64,000 bases of DNA from Neorhizobium galegae (GCF_017877055.1 NZ_JAGIPG010000003.1:496001-560000), one strand, 5' to 3'; shown: positions 34,601 through 43,869, numbered from the stretch's first letter. Numbers and translations are program-made. The notes: generated by a model from the sequence alone, not told the origin.

Positions 34601-35425
34601 ATGGCATCTGCATTCGATCTCTCCTCCCTGCAAGCCCGCGCCAGGAGCGCAATCGAGGTTGCCCGCCGGGTCGGCATGGAGGCTGCCGCCTTCCGCGCCG
34701 AGGCTCTTCCCGAAACGCTCGGTGTCGAGAACAAGGGCCTGCAGGACTTCGTCACCGTCGCCGACAAACGGGCCGAAGAAGCGATCCGCGCAGCACTGCT
34801 CGGCGAATTCCCCGACGATTCCTTCATGGGCGAGGAGGGTGGGGGGCATTCCGGAGAACGCGGTACCTGGGTGGTCGATCCGATCGACGGCACCACCAAT
34901 TTCATCCGAGGCTTTCGCCATTGGGGCGTCTCGATCGCCTTCGTCTCCAGCGGCAAGATCCTGGTGGGCGTGATCTATGACGCCGCGCAGGATCGGGTTT
35001 TCCACGCGATCCGCGGTGAGGGCGCCTTCAAGGAAGGCAAGCCGATCGCAGCAGCCAAGACCAGCGATCCCAACCACGCGATCGCCATTCTCGGCCATTC
35101 CCGCCGCACCGATTTCGAGGACTACCTCGCGATCTCCCGAAAACTCTACGAGCGCGGCATCGATTACCGCCGCATGGGGGCCGCCGCGATCGGCCTCATC
35201 CGCGTTGCCGAGGGTGTATCCGATCTCTATTACGAACGGCACCTCTCATCCTGGGACATGCTGGCCGGGGTGCTGATCGCCTCGGAGGCCGGCGCAACGA
35301 TCGCCGTGCCGCCGCTGGGGGAGTTGCTTTCACGCGGCGGGCCGGTGGTCGCCTGCTCGCCTGGGCTTACTGGCGAATTCGCCTTCCTGATGGAAATGGA
35401 AGGCCTGTTCGTGGCGGCTGAATGA
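34601..35425 (+). CDS. Inositol monophosphatase family protein
   Basis: The 274-residue protein has the metal-dependent sugar phosphatase motifs EEGG near residue 80, WVVDPIDGTTNFIRGF near residue 88 and SSWDMLAGVLIASEAGA near residue 215. Members remove phosphate from myo-inositol phosphate, histidinol phosphate or related compounds. It begins at the base after the stop of the GDPD-LacI gene and is the last gene of the importer operon. With the phosphodiesterase, it suggests stepwise breakdown of an imported glycerophospho-polyol; that substrate is inference. Confidence 0.88.
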   Translation: MASAFDLSSLQARARSAIEVARRVGMEAAAFRAEALPETLGVENKGLQDFVTVADKRAEEAIRAALLGEFPDDSFMGEEGGGHSGERGTWVVDPIDGTTNFIRGFRHWGVSIAFVSSGKILVGVIYDAAQDRVFHAIRGEGAFKEGKPIAAAKTSDPNHAIAILGHSRRTDFEDYLAISRKLYERGIDYRRMGAAAIGLIRVAEGVSDLYYERHLSSWDMLAGVLIASEAGATIAVPPLGELLSRGGPVVACSPGLTGEFAFLMEMEGLFVAAE

Positions 35426-35520
35426 GGTGAAGATAGCAGGTGGATTGACCGCGCACATGTCGAGGTCGATGTATAGAAGGGATCCGTTCGGGTTCCTGAT
35501 ACCTCTGCTAAGTGATTTTG

Positions 35521-36552
35521 ATGCCATTCGAAGACAAAAAGAAAAGCCGCGTGACGCTTCTCGACGTGGCGCGGCGCGCCAATGTCTCCCGCGCCACTGC
35601 CTCGCTGGTCATCCGCAAGAGCCCGCTGGTCGGCGCTGATACGCGGGCGCGGGTCGAGGAGGCGATGCGCGAGCTCGGTTATGTCTACAACATGGGTGCT
35701 GCCCGGCTCAGGGCCGAGCGCAGCCACACCGTCGGCGTCATCGTGCCCAATCTGACGAACCCGTTCTTCGCCGAACTGCTCTCGGGCATCGAGGCGGTGA
35801 TCGATTCGGCCGGCATGGTGGTGATCCTTGCCAATAGCGGCGATCTCGTCGAACGGCAGGACATGGTGATGCGGCGGATGCGCGAGCATGGCGTCGATGG
35901 CGTCATCGTCTGCCCGGCGGCCGGCACCGAGCCGGCCTTCCTTCACCAGCTCGCAGAATGGGATCTGCCCCTGGTGCAGGTGCTCCGGCAGATCTCCGAG
36001 GAAGTCGACTATGCTGGTGCCGATTATGCGGCGGGCATGCGCCAGGCGGTTGATTACCTTGCCTCGCTCGGTCACCGGACGATCGCTTTTGCCGTCCAGG
36101 GGCCGATCCATTCCGCCTATCGCGAACGCGTCGAAGGGTTTTGCGACGCCATGCAGTCGCGCGGGCTCGATCCGAACCTGATCGTGCGCGTACCGACCCA
36201 GATCGGTGAAATCGCCGATGCGGCGCATCTTCTCTTCGGCCAAGTCGAACAGCCGTCAGCGGTGATCTGCTTCAATGACGTGATCGCGCTCGGCCTTTCC
36301 GCCGGCCTCTACGACCGGGGCGTTCAGGTAGGCCAGAATTTTTCGCTGATCGGTTTCGACGACGTGACCGACGCGGAGGCGATGCGGCCGAGGCTCACTT
36401 CCGTTTCCACCGCACCGGTGACGATCGGCGCGAATGCTGCCAGGCTTCTCCTCGATCGGTTGGCCGATCCCACTCGCCCGGCTCGAAGGGTTGTTAATGA
36501 AACGATTTTGCATATCCGCCAATCCTGCGGGCCGATGGCCATTTCGGCCTGA
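35521..36552 (+). CDS. LacI family transcriptional regulator
   Basis: The 343-residue protein has the LacI headpiece VTLLDVARRANVSRATASLV near residue 12, the hinge LRAERSHTVGVIVPNLTNPFF, and a sugar-binding-protein-like core. The start is placed at ATG 35521; GTG 35512 would add three residues. A perfect palindrome with the CG centre typical of LacI operators lies just after this gene, before the importer operon, and is its likely target. The 95 bases before the gene contain a possible -35 TTGACC but no gene. Confidence 0.88.
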   Translation: MPFEDKKKSRVTLLDVARRANVSRATASLVIRKSPLVGADTRARVEEAMRELGYVYNMGAARLRAERSHTVGVIVPNLTNPFFAELLSGIEAVIDSAGMVVILANSGDLVERQDMVMRRMREHGVDGVIVCPAAGTEPAFLHQLAEWDLPLVQVLRQISEEVDYAGADYAAGMRQAVDYLASLGHRTIAFAVQGPIHSAYRERVEGFCDAMQSRGLDPNLIVRVPTQIGEIADAAHLLFGQVEQPSAVICFNDVIALGLSAGLYDRGVQVGQNFSLIGFDDVTDAEAMRPRLTSVSTAPVTIGANAARLLLDRLADPTRPARRVVNETILHIRQSCGPMAISA

Positions 36553-36573
36553 CAACAATCCGCCAGCTTCCGG

Positions 36574-36610
36574 TTGACGTCCGGGCGAAAAGCTTTTAGA
36601 TCGATCTAAA
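36574..36610 (+). promoter_or_regulatory. Promoter with overlapping LacI-type operator
   Basis: A -35 element TTGACG at 36574 is followed after 17 bases by TAGATC (36597) as the -10 region. The -10 lies inside the perfect 16-base palindrome TTTAGATCGATCTAAA (36595-36610), whose central CG is the LacI-family hallmark. A repressor there would block RNA polymerase directly. It lies 56 bases before the first importer gene. Confidence 0.7.
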
Positions 36611-36665
36611 TGGAAAGGCGCCGCAGAGGAGCGGCCTCTTTCGACATCGTTGGGGAGGTCCCAAG

Positions 36666-37334
36666 TTGTATAATTTCAATTTCGAACCCGTGTTTGCGGG
36701 TTTCGACCAGCTTCTGCTCGGCGCCTGGCTGACGATCCAGCTTTCGGTGGCGGCAATGATCATCGGCCTGATCGTCTCGATCGCCTGCGCTGCGGGCAAG
36801 ACCTCGGGCATTGCGCCGCTGCGCTGGGTCATCGACGCCTATATCGAGATCATCCGCAACACGCCGTTCCTGGTGCAGATCTTCTTCATCTTTTTTGGCC
36901 TGCCGTCGCTCGGGATTTTTCTGACGCCGAACAGTGCGGCGCTCGTGGCGCTCGTAGTGAATTTCGGCGCCTACGGTACGGAAATCATCCGCGCCGGCAT
37001 CGAATCGATCCAGAAGGGACAGATCGAGGCGGGCACCGCGCTCGGCCTCTCGAAACTGCAAATCTTTCGCTACATCATCATGAAGCCGGCTCTGCGCACC
37101 GTCTATCCGTCGCTGACCAGCCAGTTCATCTACCTGATGCTGACCTCCAGCGTCGTCTCGGCCATCTCGGCCGACGACCTCGCCGCCGCCGGTAACAATC
37201 TGCAGTCGCAGACCTTTGCGAGTTTCGAGGTCTATATCGTCATCACGATCATGTATCTCGTCATGTCCGTCGGTTTCTCGACGATCTTCTCGGCGATCGA
37301 GAAGGCCGCCTTCAAATATCCGCTGAGCCGATAG
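36666..37334 (+). CDS. Polar amino acid ABC transporter permease 1
   Basis: The 222-residue HisM/GlnP-type permease contains YIEIIRNTPFLVQIFFIFFG near residues 59-78 and the EAA loop EAGTALGLSKLQIFRYIIMK near residues 121-140. Translation starts at TTG 36666, with GGGGAGG eight bases upstream. The next permease begins ten bases after its stop. It forms a heterodimeric pore with that protein. The imported compound is unknown but probably an amino acid or a related carboxylate. Confidence 0.88.
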   Translation: MYNFNFEPVFAGFDQLLLGAWLTIQLSVAAMIIGLIVSIACAAGKTSGIAPLRWVIDAYIEIIRNTPFLVQIFFIFFGLPSLGIFLTPNSAALVALVVNFGAYGTEIIRAGIESIQKGQIEAGTALGLSKLQIFRYIIMKPALRTVYPSLTSQFIYLMLTSSVVSAISADDLAAAGNNLQSQTFASFEVYIVITIMYLVMSVGFSTIFSAIEKAAFKYPLSR

Positions 37335-37344
37335 GAGCCTGACC

Positions 37345-38007
37345 ATGCCATTGATCAGGCCTTTCGGCATCAACGAATTCTGGATCATCGTGCTTGCGGC
37401 GCAGTGGACGATCGCGCTGTCGGCGATCGCATTTGCGGGCGGCGGCATCGGCGGGCTGCTGATCGCGCTCATGCGCGTCTCGGATGCGAAATGGCCGCGG
37501 CTGATCGCCACCGGCTTCATCCGCGTCTTCCAGGGAACGCCGCTGCTCATGCAGCTCTTCCTGGTGTTCTTCGGCATGAACATCCTCGGGTTTGCCATCA
37601 ATCCCTGGCTTGCCGCAACCGTCGCGCTCACCCTGCATGCCAGCGCCTTCCTCGGCGAAATCTGGCGTGGCTGCATCGAAGCCGTGCCGCCGGGCCAGCG
37701 GGAAGCCGCGACCGCGCTCGGCCTGCGCTACTATAACAGGATGCGCTACATCGTGCTCCCACAGGCCTCGAAGATCGCAGTGGCGCCGACGGTCGGCTTC
37801 CTGGTACAGCTGATCAAGGGCACTTCGCTTGCGGCGATCATCGGTTTTACCGAGCTCACCCGCCAGGGCCAGATCATCAACAATGCAACGTTCAGCCCGT
37901 TCATGGTGTTCGGCACGGTGGCAGCGGTCTATTTCGTCCTCTGCTGGCCGCTTTCGGTGCTGGCGCGACGCATGGAACTCAGATTTTCCCGCGCAACGGC
38001 ACGTTGA
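37345..38007 (+). CDS. Polar amino acid ABC transporter permease 2
   Basis: The 220-residue HisQ/GlnP-type permease has GFIRVFQGTPLLMQLFLVFF near residues 57-76 and the EAA loop REAATALGLRYYNRMRYIVL near residues 117-136. It has about five membrane segments and is the partner of the preceding gene. A 52-base gap leads to the binding-protein gene. Confidence 0.9.
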   Translation: MPLIRPFGINEFWIIVLAAQWTIALSAIAFAGGGIGGLLIALMRVSDAKWPRLIATGFIRVFQGTPLLMQLFLVFFGMNILGFAINPWLAATVALTLHASAFLGEIWRGCIEAVPPGQREAATALGLRYYNRMRYIVLPQASKIAVAPTVGFLVQLIKGTSLAAIIGFTELTRQGQIINNATFSPFMVFGTVAAVYFVLCWPLSVLARRMELRFSRATAR

Positions 38008-38059
38008 CGGGACCCGAGCCGGAGGGAGGAAAACCGGCGCAACAGAAAAGGGTAGGAAA

Positions 38060-38854
38060 ATGAATATTTCTAGACGCATGGTTATGGCCGTCATCGGCGC
38101 AGGCCTGATGATGGGTGCCTCCGCCGCATCGGCCCAGACCGTCGAAAGCATCAAGTCCGCAGGCACCGTCAAGATCGGCATGCTGGTCGACTTCCCGCCA
38201 TTCGGCATCATGAACACGTCGAATGAGCCGGACGGTTATGACGCCGACGTGGCAAAGCTGCTTGCCAAGGAATTCGGCGTGAAGGTGCAGATCGTTCCGG
38301 TCACCGGCCCGAACCGCATTCCTTACCTCCAGAGCAACCAGGTGGACCTGCTCGTCGCCTCGCTTGGCATCACGGAGGAGCGCGCCAAGAGCGTCGACTT
38401 CTCCCAGCCCTATGCTGGCATCTCGATCGGCGTATTCGGCGCCAAGGCGACCGAGGTCTCCAAGCCGGAAGACCTGTCCGGCAAGACGATCGGCGTCGCT
38501 CGCGCCTCGACCCAGGATACCGGCGTCACCAAGATCGCGCCGAAGGATGCCAAGATCCAGCGTTTCGATGATGATGCCAGCGCCGTCCAGGCCCTGCTGT
38601 CCGGCCAGGTTCAGCTGATCGGCGTCTCGAACGTCGTCGCAGCCCAGATCGAAAAGGCAGCTCCGGGTCGTTTCACCCAGAAGCTGCAGCTCAGCCAGCA
38701 GGTGCAGGGCATCGCTGTGCGCAAGGGCTCGGCGGAGTTGTTGACGGCCGTCAACGCCTTCATCGCCAAGGTCAAGGCCAATGGCGAGCTCGGCAAGATC
38801 CATGAAAAGTGGCTCGGCGCTCCGCTGCCGGACTTCGTCGCCAACGCCAAGTAA
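38060..38854 (+). CDS. Polar amino acid ABC transporter substrate-binding protein
   Basis: This 264-residue protein has a signal peptide to about residue 25 ([10 protein letters not shown]). It has the family 3 fold: [40 protein letters not shown] and [20 protein letters not shown]. It captures the substrate for the two upstream permeases. The start is ATG 38060, preceded by GGTAGGAAA. The order permease-permease-binding protein-ATPase is complete in this operon. Confidence 0.9.
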   Translation: MNISRRMVMAVIGAGLMMGASAASAQTVESIKSAGTVKIGMLVDFPPFGIMNTSNEPDGYDADVAKLLAKEFGVKVQIVPVTGPNRIPYLQSNQVDLLVASLGITEERAKSVDFSQPYAGISIGVFGAKATEVSKPEDLSGKTIGVARASTQDTGVTKIAPKDAKIQRFDDDASAVQALLSGQVQLIGVSNVVAAQIEKAAPGRFTQKLQLSQQVQGIAVRKGSAELLTAVNAFIAKVKANGELGKIHEKWLGAPLPDFVANAK

Positions 38855-38889
38855 GACCAGAACTGACGATCGAAAGGGAGTTCCTCGCA

Positions 38890-39669
38890 ATGACTGAGGT
38901 GAACGCAAACGCATCGGCCGCGGCCACGCGAGGAACTTCCGAACTCGCCGTCAGGATGGAAGGCGTCAACAAGTGGTATGGCGGCTTTCACGCGCTGAAG
39001 GACGTCGAATTGTCGGTCAATCGGGGGGAGCGGATCGTCATCTGCGGCCCTTCCGGCTCCGGCAAGTCGACCCTGATCCGCTGCATCAACCAGCTGGAAA
39101 CGATCCAGAAGGGCACGATCGTCGTCGACGGACATGACCTGACCGCCGGCGGCAAGAATGTCGATATCGTCCGCCAAGAGACCGGCATGGTCTTCCAGCA
39201 GTTCAATCTTTTCCCGCATATGACGGTTCTGGAAAACTGCACGCTGGCGCCGATGAAGGTGCGCGGCATTTCCAAGGTCGAGGCGGAAAAGACCGCCCGC
39301 AAATACCTGGAGCGGGTGCGCATTCCCGAGCAGGCGGAGAAATACCCCGCCCAGCTTTCCGGCGGCCAGCAGCAGCGCGTCGCGATCGCCCGCGCACTCT
39401 GCATGAACCCGAAGATCATGCTGTTCGACGAGCCGACCTCGGCGCTCGACCCGGAAATGGTCAAGGAAGTGCTCGACACCATGATCGACCTCGCCAAGGA
39501 GGGCATGACCATGCTCTGCGTCACCCACGAAATGGGCTTTGCCCGCCAGGTTGCCGACCGGGTGATCTTCATGGACCGCGGCGAGATCCTCGAAACAGCG
39601 GCGCCGGAGGAATTCTTCGGCAATCCCAAGAACGAACGCCTGAAAATCTTCCTCGGGCAGATATCCTGA
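38890..39669 (+). CDS. Amino acid ABC transporter ATP-binding protein
   Basis: The 259-residue GlnQ/HisP-type ATPase shows Walker [10 protein letters not shown] near residue 50, Q-loop [16 protein letters not shown], signature [15 protein letters not shown] near residue 156 and Walker [17 protein letters not shown]. The start is ATG 38890, with AAAGGGAG before it; a longer frame reaching into the previous gene is not used. It powers the importer. The hydroxyacid dehydrogenase gene follows 38 bases later. Confidence 0.92.
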   Translation: MTEVNANASAAATRGTSELAVRMEGVNKWYGGFHALKDVELSVNRGERIVICGPSGSGKSTLIRCINQLETIQKGTIVVDGHDLTAGGKNVDIVRQETGMVFQQFNLFPHMTVLENCTLAPMKVRGISKVEAEKTARKYLERVRIPEQAEKYPAQLSGGQQQRVAIARALCMNPKIMLFDEPTSALDPEMVKEVLDTMIDLAKEGMTMLCVTHEMGFARQVADRVIFMDRGEILETAAPEEFFGNPKNERLKIFLGQIS

Positions 39670-39707
39670 GGGCTTACGGCCATTCATAGAAATACGGAGT
39701 TCCGGAC

Positions 39708-40643
39708 GTGAAACCAGATATCCTGCTTGTGGAACCGATGATGCAGTTCATCGAGGACCAGCTCGACGCCGCCTATACGGTGCATCGGATGTACGACCCG
39801 GCGCAGAAGGAAAGCCTGGAAGCGGCGTTGCCGAACATCCGCGCCGTTGCGACAGGCGGCGGCTCCGGCCTCTCCAACGAGTGGATCGGGAAGCTGCCGG
39901 CGCTCGGCGTCATCGCCATCAACGGTGTCGGCACCGACAAGGTGGACCTGAAATTCACCCGCAGCCGCAATATCGACGTGACCACCACGCCCGGCGTACT
40001 GACCGATGACGTGGCAGACATGGGCATCGCGCTGATGCTCGGCGTGCTGCGCCATATCGCCAAGGGCGACGCATTCGTGCGCGCCGGCAAGTGGGGCAGG
40101 GAAGGTTTTCCGCTGGGCAACAGCCCCAAGGGCAAGCGCCTCGGCATTCTGGGCCTCGGCCAGATCGGCAAGGCCTTCGGCCGCCGCGCTGAAGCCTTCG
40201 GCATGGATGTGCGCTTCTGGAACCGCTCACCGGTCAAGGACACCGCCTGGAAATCCTGTGCCTCGCCGGTAGCTCTGGCGGAAGACAGCGATGTGCTCTG
40301 CGTCATCGTTGCCGCAAACGCCGCGACCCAGAATATCGTCAATGCCGGGGTGCTGAAGGCGCTGGGGCCGAAGGGCATTCTAATCAACATCGCGCGCGGC
40401 AGCGTCGTCGATGAGGATGCCCTGCTCGCCGCCCTGAACGACGGCACGATCGCCGCCGCTGGCCTCGACGTCTATCTCAATGAACCGCGCATCCGCGAAG
40501 ATTTCTTCACCGCGCCGAACACGGTGCTGATGCCGCATCAGGGCAGCGGTACGGTCGAGACCCGCGTTGCAATGGGCGAACTGGTGCTTGCCAATATCGC
40601 CGCGCACTTCGCCGGCGAAAAGCCGCCGACCACCGTCAACTGA
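39708..40643 (+). CDS. D-2-hydroxyacid dehydrogenase (glyoxylate/hydroxypyruvate reductase-like)
   Basis: The 311-residue protein has the NAD(P)-binding LGILGLGQIGKAFGRRAEAF near residue 144, the catalytic arginine region NIARGSVVDEDALL near residue 227, the glutamate in GLDVYLNEPRI and the catalytic histidine in LMPHQGSGT. It reduces 2-oxoacids such as glyoxylate or hydroxypyruvate, or oxidises D-2-hydroxyacids. The start is GTG 39708, with CGGAG seven bases upstream. Its place in the importer operon suggests it acts on the imported compound or a product of it. Confidence 0.88.
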   Translation: MKPDILLVEPMMQFIEDQLDAAYTVHRMYDPAQKESLEAALPNIRAVATGGGSGLSNEWIGKLPALGVIAINGVGTDKVDLKFTRSRNIDVTTTPGVLTDDVADMGIALMLGVLRHIAKGDAFVRAGKWGREGFPLGNSPKGKRLGILGLGQIGKAFGRRAEAFGMDVRFWNRSPVKDTAWKSCASPVALAEDSDVLCVIVAANAATQNIVNAGVLKALGPKGILINIARGSVVDEDALLAALNDGTIAAAGLDVYLNEPRIREDFFTAPNTVLMPHQGSGTVETRVAMGELVLANIAAHFAGEKPPTTVN

Positions 40644-40657
40644 GCCGGAGAAGCAGA

Positions 40658-40981
40658 ATGATCATCCGTCAGGCCTTTTTCGAAGGCGCGATCCACACCG
40701 GCCAGGAAGACGCCTTCAAGACCTATGTGGCCGAGAAGCTGATGCCGATGTGGCTCGCTTTTCCGGGCATCAAGGAAGTGCGCGTGCTTTATAATATCGA
40801 ACGCGACGAAGGTGCTCCGTCTTACCCGATGGTGCTGTCGACCATGTACGAAAGCCGCGAAGCACTGGCCGCGGCCCTGGAATCGCCGGTTCGCTACGAA
40901 AGCCGGGACATGACCAAGGGTCTGCTCGAAATGTTCGACGGACGCATCCATCATCACGTCTTCGATCTGGTCCCGAGCTGA
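40658..40981 (+). CDS. Small dimeric alpha/beta-barrel-like protein
   Basis: This 107-residue soluble protein has a ferredoxin-like pattern (beta strand, helix KTYVAEKLMPMWLAF, strand EVRVLYNI, helix SREALAAALESPVRYESRDM), as in EthD and Dabb proteins. No exact family is recognised. It starts 14 bases after the dehydrogenase with a good ribosome site (GCCGGAGAAGC) and is probably the last gene of the operon. Its function is unknown; such proteins often act on small metabolites or carbonyl compounds. Confidence 0.65.
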   Translation: MIIRQAFFEGAIHTGQEDAFKTYVAEKLMPMWLAFPGIKEVRVLYNIERDEGAPSYPMVLSTMYESREALAAALESPVRYESRDMTKGLLEMFDGRIHHHVFDLVPS

Positions 40982-41039
40982 ATTCGTCGTCGGCCCGTCA
41001 AGCCCGGCAGTCTTTGTGCCCGATCCAGGGGCGCGATAA

Positions 41040-41370
41040 GCGGGCGTATTCGGCTTGAACGGTTCGATCAGGTTCCCCGACGGCTCTTCGAGCAGGATCT
41101 GTTTGCCGCCGGTCCCCTGGATGATCTCGTTGCGGAAGCCGCAGCCCGCCAGTTTCAGCCGCTCAACCATCCCTTCCCGGTTCTCGACGGTGCGATGGAT
41201 GCGGGTCCAGCCGCTAGGCGTTTGCTGCTCTCCGGACGGCATGGGCGCGCCCCGCCACTCCCCGGGTTCGGCTGACTGAGATAGAGATACATGTCACCCC
41301 GCGAGATTTCCGCGAAGGGCGGGGCGGGTGGATATCCGAAACGGAAAGCCTGATACTCCCGCGACAGAGG
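41040..41370 (-). pseudogene. VOC family gene, frameshifted and truncated
   Basis: On the minus strand one frame reads FGYPPAPPFAEISRGDMYLY LS and the next reads GWTRIHRTVE, MVERLKLAGCGFRNEIIQG and GGKQILLEEPSGNLIEPFKP. Joined, they form the body of a glyoxalase/bleomycin-resistance-like VOC protein. The frames meet near 41245, where one base appears lost. The first beta-alpha unit of the domain is missing and there is no stop codon at the expected end, so the gene is dead. Confidence 0.65.
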
Positions 41371-41390
41371 GCAAGCGTCATCCGCCTTCC

Positions 41391-42227
41391 TCAGCAAGGG
41401 CCGCCGGACGCCTGCGGTGGACGCACGGCAACGGCATAAAGGTGTGGGGAAAGCCCGAAACTGCGGGTGAAGATGCGGGTCATATGGCTCTGGTCGGCAA
41501 AGCCGCTGGCCAGCGCCGCCTCCGCAAGTCCCGCCCCGCCGGCGATCAGTTTTCGCGCCAGCTGGACACGCCGCTGGATCAGGTAGGCGTGTGGCGTGAA
41601 CCCGGTCGCCTTGTCGAAAGCGCGCAAGAGCTGGAATTGACTGAGGCCGGCAAGGCCTGCCAGAGTGGCAAGGCTGACCGCTTTGGCCGGATCGTCATCA
41701 ATCCGCTCGCGCGCCGCCCGAATCCCTTGCGAAACCGGTTTCGGCTCCGGCACCTCCCGCATCGCCTCGGCCAGCAGCGTCAGCAGTAATTCCTGTCCGC
41801 GGAGTTCGGCGCCGGATTGCTCGGTGGTCATCGCCGTAAAGAGCTGCCGCATCGTCGCGACATGCGGCGGTTGCCGCAGCACCGGATCGGCAAACTCGAA
41901 ATCGCCGGGCCGGCCCTGGCGGATATCCGCGACCGCGACCGCAATCACGTCCGGCTCGAAATAAAGCATCTGCCAGAAACGGCCCTCGTCCCCGATCGGC
42001 GCGCCGTCATGCACTTCGCCCGGGTTGACGGTAATGACGTCGCCTGGTCCGGCTTCCACCGGACCCCGTCCGCTTGCGGATTTCTGGGCTCCGCTCTCGA
42101 TTACGCCGATGCCGAACTGGTCGTGGGTGTGACGGGCGAAATGGTGGTCGGAGCGAGCCACGACCGCCTGCACGCCGGCCATGCGGCATCGAAACATCCG
42201 AAACCCGTTTTGTCCCTTCGCCCGCAT
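41391..42227 (-). CDS. AraC family transcriptional regulator
   Basis: The protein has 278 residues. An N-terminal cupin (HTHDQFGIGVIESG near residue 33, GPGDVITVNPGEVHDG near residue 60) is followed by two C-terminal helix-turn-helices (LATLAGLAGLSQFQLLRAF near residue 192 and EAALASGFADQSHMTRIF near residue 238). The regulator lies downstream of kynA on the same strand, separated by a hairpin. Its target is unknown; LysE-type exporters and amino acid genes are common targets of this cupin-AraC group. Confidence 0.85.
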   Translation of the reverse strand: MRAKGQNGFRMFRCRMAGVQAVVARSDHHFARHTHDQFGIGVIESGAQKSASGRGPVEAGPGDVITVNPGEVHDGAPIGDEGRFWQMLYFEPDVIAVAVADIRQGRPGDFEFADPVLRQPPHVATMRQLFTAMTTEQSGAELRGQELLLTLLAEAMREVPEPKPVSQGIRAARERIDDDPAKAVSLATLAGLAGLSQFQLLRAFDKATGFTPHAYLIQRRVQLARKLIAGGAGLAEAALASGFADQSHMTRIFTRSFGLSPHLYAVAVRPPQASGGPC

Positions 42228-42288
42228 CCGCCCCTCACGTTGGGATGAGCATACCTTGATTGGAAAAAATCCCCAAGGCAGCTTGTAG

Positions 42289-42305
42289 ACCGCCTCGGGC
42301 GGTCC
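42289..42305 (-). terminator. Hairpin downstream of kynA
   Basis: GACCGCC (42289-42295) and GGCGGTC (42299-42305) form a perfect seven-pair stem with a three-base loop about 47 bases past the kynA stop. A TTTTTT run follows on the minus strand, but some 20 bases further on, so termination is likely but not textbook. Confidence 0.45.
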
Positions 42306-42351
42306 AAGCCGACTAGCGGGCTCCTCGTAGAGAAGGTCGAGCCTGGCAGTC

Positions 42352-43191
42352 TTACAGGACGGTGCGCACCCGCCACAATTCGGGAAACAGCTCGACCTCC
42401 AGCATTTTCTTGAGATACGAAGTTCCCGACGTGCCGCCGGTGCCGCGCTTGAAGCCGATCACCCGTTCCACCGTGGTCACGTGATTGAACCGCCAGCGGC
42501 GGAAATAATCCTCGAAATCGACCAGTTTTTCCGCGAGTTCGTAAAGCTCCCAATGGGTGCCGGGTGAGCTGTAGACCTGTTTCCAGGCCTCCAGCACCTG
42601 CTCGTTCTCAGGGCGTTTCGCGCGCCAGGCGGTTCGTCTTGCGTCCTCGCCGATATCGAATCCGCGTCGGGAAAGCAGCATCAGGGCCTCGTCGTAAAGG
42701 CTCGGGCGGGCGAGGATGCCCTCCAGCATCTCGATGATATCAGGCCGATGCGCGTGAGGCCCGAGCATGGCAATGTTGCGGTTTCCGGCAAGGAACTCGA
42801 TCGCCCGGTATTGATAGGACTGGAAGCCGGACGACTGGCCGAGCGAGGCGCGGAACTCCGTATACTCGCTGGGCGTCATGGTGCGCAGCACGTCCCAGGC
42901 ATTGTTGAGCTGTTCGAAGATGCGGGCGACGCGGCTGAGCATCTTGAAGGCCGGCTGCGGATTGTCGTCGCGGATCGCTGAGATCGCCGAGGCGATCTCG
43001 TGGATCGCAAGCTTCATCCACAGTTCGGAGGTCTGGTGCTGGATGATGAAGAGCAGTTCGTCATGCGCCGCCGAAATCGGTGCCTGCGCGTCGAGCACTT
43101 TTTCGAGATGCAGATAGTCGGAATAGGACATCTTCTCGCGAAAGGACATTTCCGCGCCGTCTTCGCTGGGATCGTAGGGTTTCGAGCTCAT
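42352..43191 (-). CDS. kynA: Tryptophan 2,3-dioxygenase
   Basis: The 279-residue haem dioxygenase shows [16 protein letters not shown] near residue 21, [20 protein letters not shown] near residue 45 (substrate-pocket histidine), [17 protein letters not shown] near residue 120 and [20 protein letters not shown] near residue 233 (haem-ligand histidine). It opens the indole ring of tryptophan to N-formylkynurenine. Kynureninase and formamidase genes are not next to it. The GST gene lies 24 bases upstream on the same strand and may be cotranscribed. Confidence 0.95.
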   Translation of the reverse strand: MSSKPYDPSEDGAEMSFREKMSYSDYLHLEKVLDAQAPISAAHDELLFIIQHQTSELWMKLAIHEIASAISAIRDDNPQPAFKMLSRVARIFEQLNNAWDVLRTMTPSEYTEFRASLGQSSGFQSYQYRAIEFLAGNRNIAMLGPHAHRPDIIEMLEGILARPSLYDEALMLLSRRGFDIGEDARRTAWRAKRPENEQVLEAWKQVYSSPGTHWELYELAEKLVDFEDYFRRWRFNHVTTVERVIGFKRGTGGTSGTSYLKKMLEVELFPELWRVRTVL

Positions 43192-43215
43192 GATGTCCGA
43201 TATGTCTTTCGCCAG

Positions 43216-43869
43216 TTAGAATTCCACTTCCAACTCGACGATTTCGTCCGGTTCTGCAAGCGCGCCTTCGGTCCATTCGAGCATGAGCGGCCAGGCGAGA
43301 ACCGTCTCCGCGTATGCCGCGAGCCTCGGCGAGAGTTCGACCGCGTAGGTGCGGAAGCGGGTGCAGACCGGCGCATACATGGCATCGGCGACAGTCGGAT
43401 TTGCGCCGAACAGCCAAGGGCCGCCGCTTGCCTCCAGGCATTCGGCCCAGATCGTCTTGACCCGCTCAACATCCGGGCGCGCGCCGGAAAAGATCTTGAA
43501 GCGCTCGTGCCGGGCCTTGAGGTTCATCGGCAGGGCAGAGCGAAGATTGTGGAAACCGGAATGCATCTCCCCTGAAACCGCGCGACAGCGGGCGCGGTCG
43601 GCGATGTCGGCTGGCCATAGGCCGGCATCAGGCCTGATCTCGTTCAGGTATTCGGCTATCGCCAACGTATCCCAGACGATGACGCCATCATGGGTCAGCC
43701 GCGGCACCAGCACGGAGGGCGACAGGAGCAGCAGTTCCTGGCGCGCATCGTCGTTCATCTCGACCAGCAGTTCCTGGAAATCGAGGCCTGCCATGCGGCA
43801 AAGGAGCCAACCGCGAAGCGACCACGAGGAATAGTTTTTCGACGAAATCGTCAGTGTCGCCTGTACCAT
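43216..43869 (-). CDS. Glutathione S-transferase family protein
   Basis: The protein has 217 residues. The thioredoxin-like N-terminal domain opens TISSKNYSSWSLRGWLLCRM; the serines there are candidate glutathione activators. The loop VLVPRLTHDGVIVWDTLAIA is the cis-proline and glutathione-binding SNAIL-like region. The C-terminal half is helical. The substrate is unknown. It precedes kynA on the same strand. The 114 bases separating it from the PHB depolymerase gene contain only the two divergent promoters. Confidence 0.85.
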   Translation of the reverse strand: MVQATLTISSKNYSSWSLRGWLLCRMAGLDFQELLVEMNDDARQELLLLSPSVLVPRLTHDGVIVWDTLAIAEYLNEIRPDAGLWPADIADRARCRAVSGEMHSGFHNLRSALPMNLKARHERFKIFSGARPDVERVKTIWAECLEASGGPWLFGANPTVADAMYAPVCTRFRTYAVELSPRLAAYAETVLAWPLMLEWTEGALAEPDEIVELEVEF

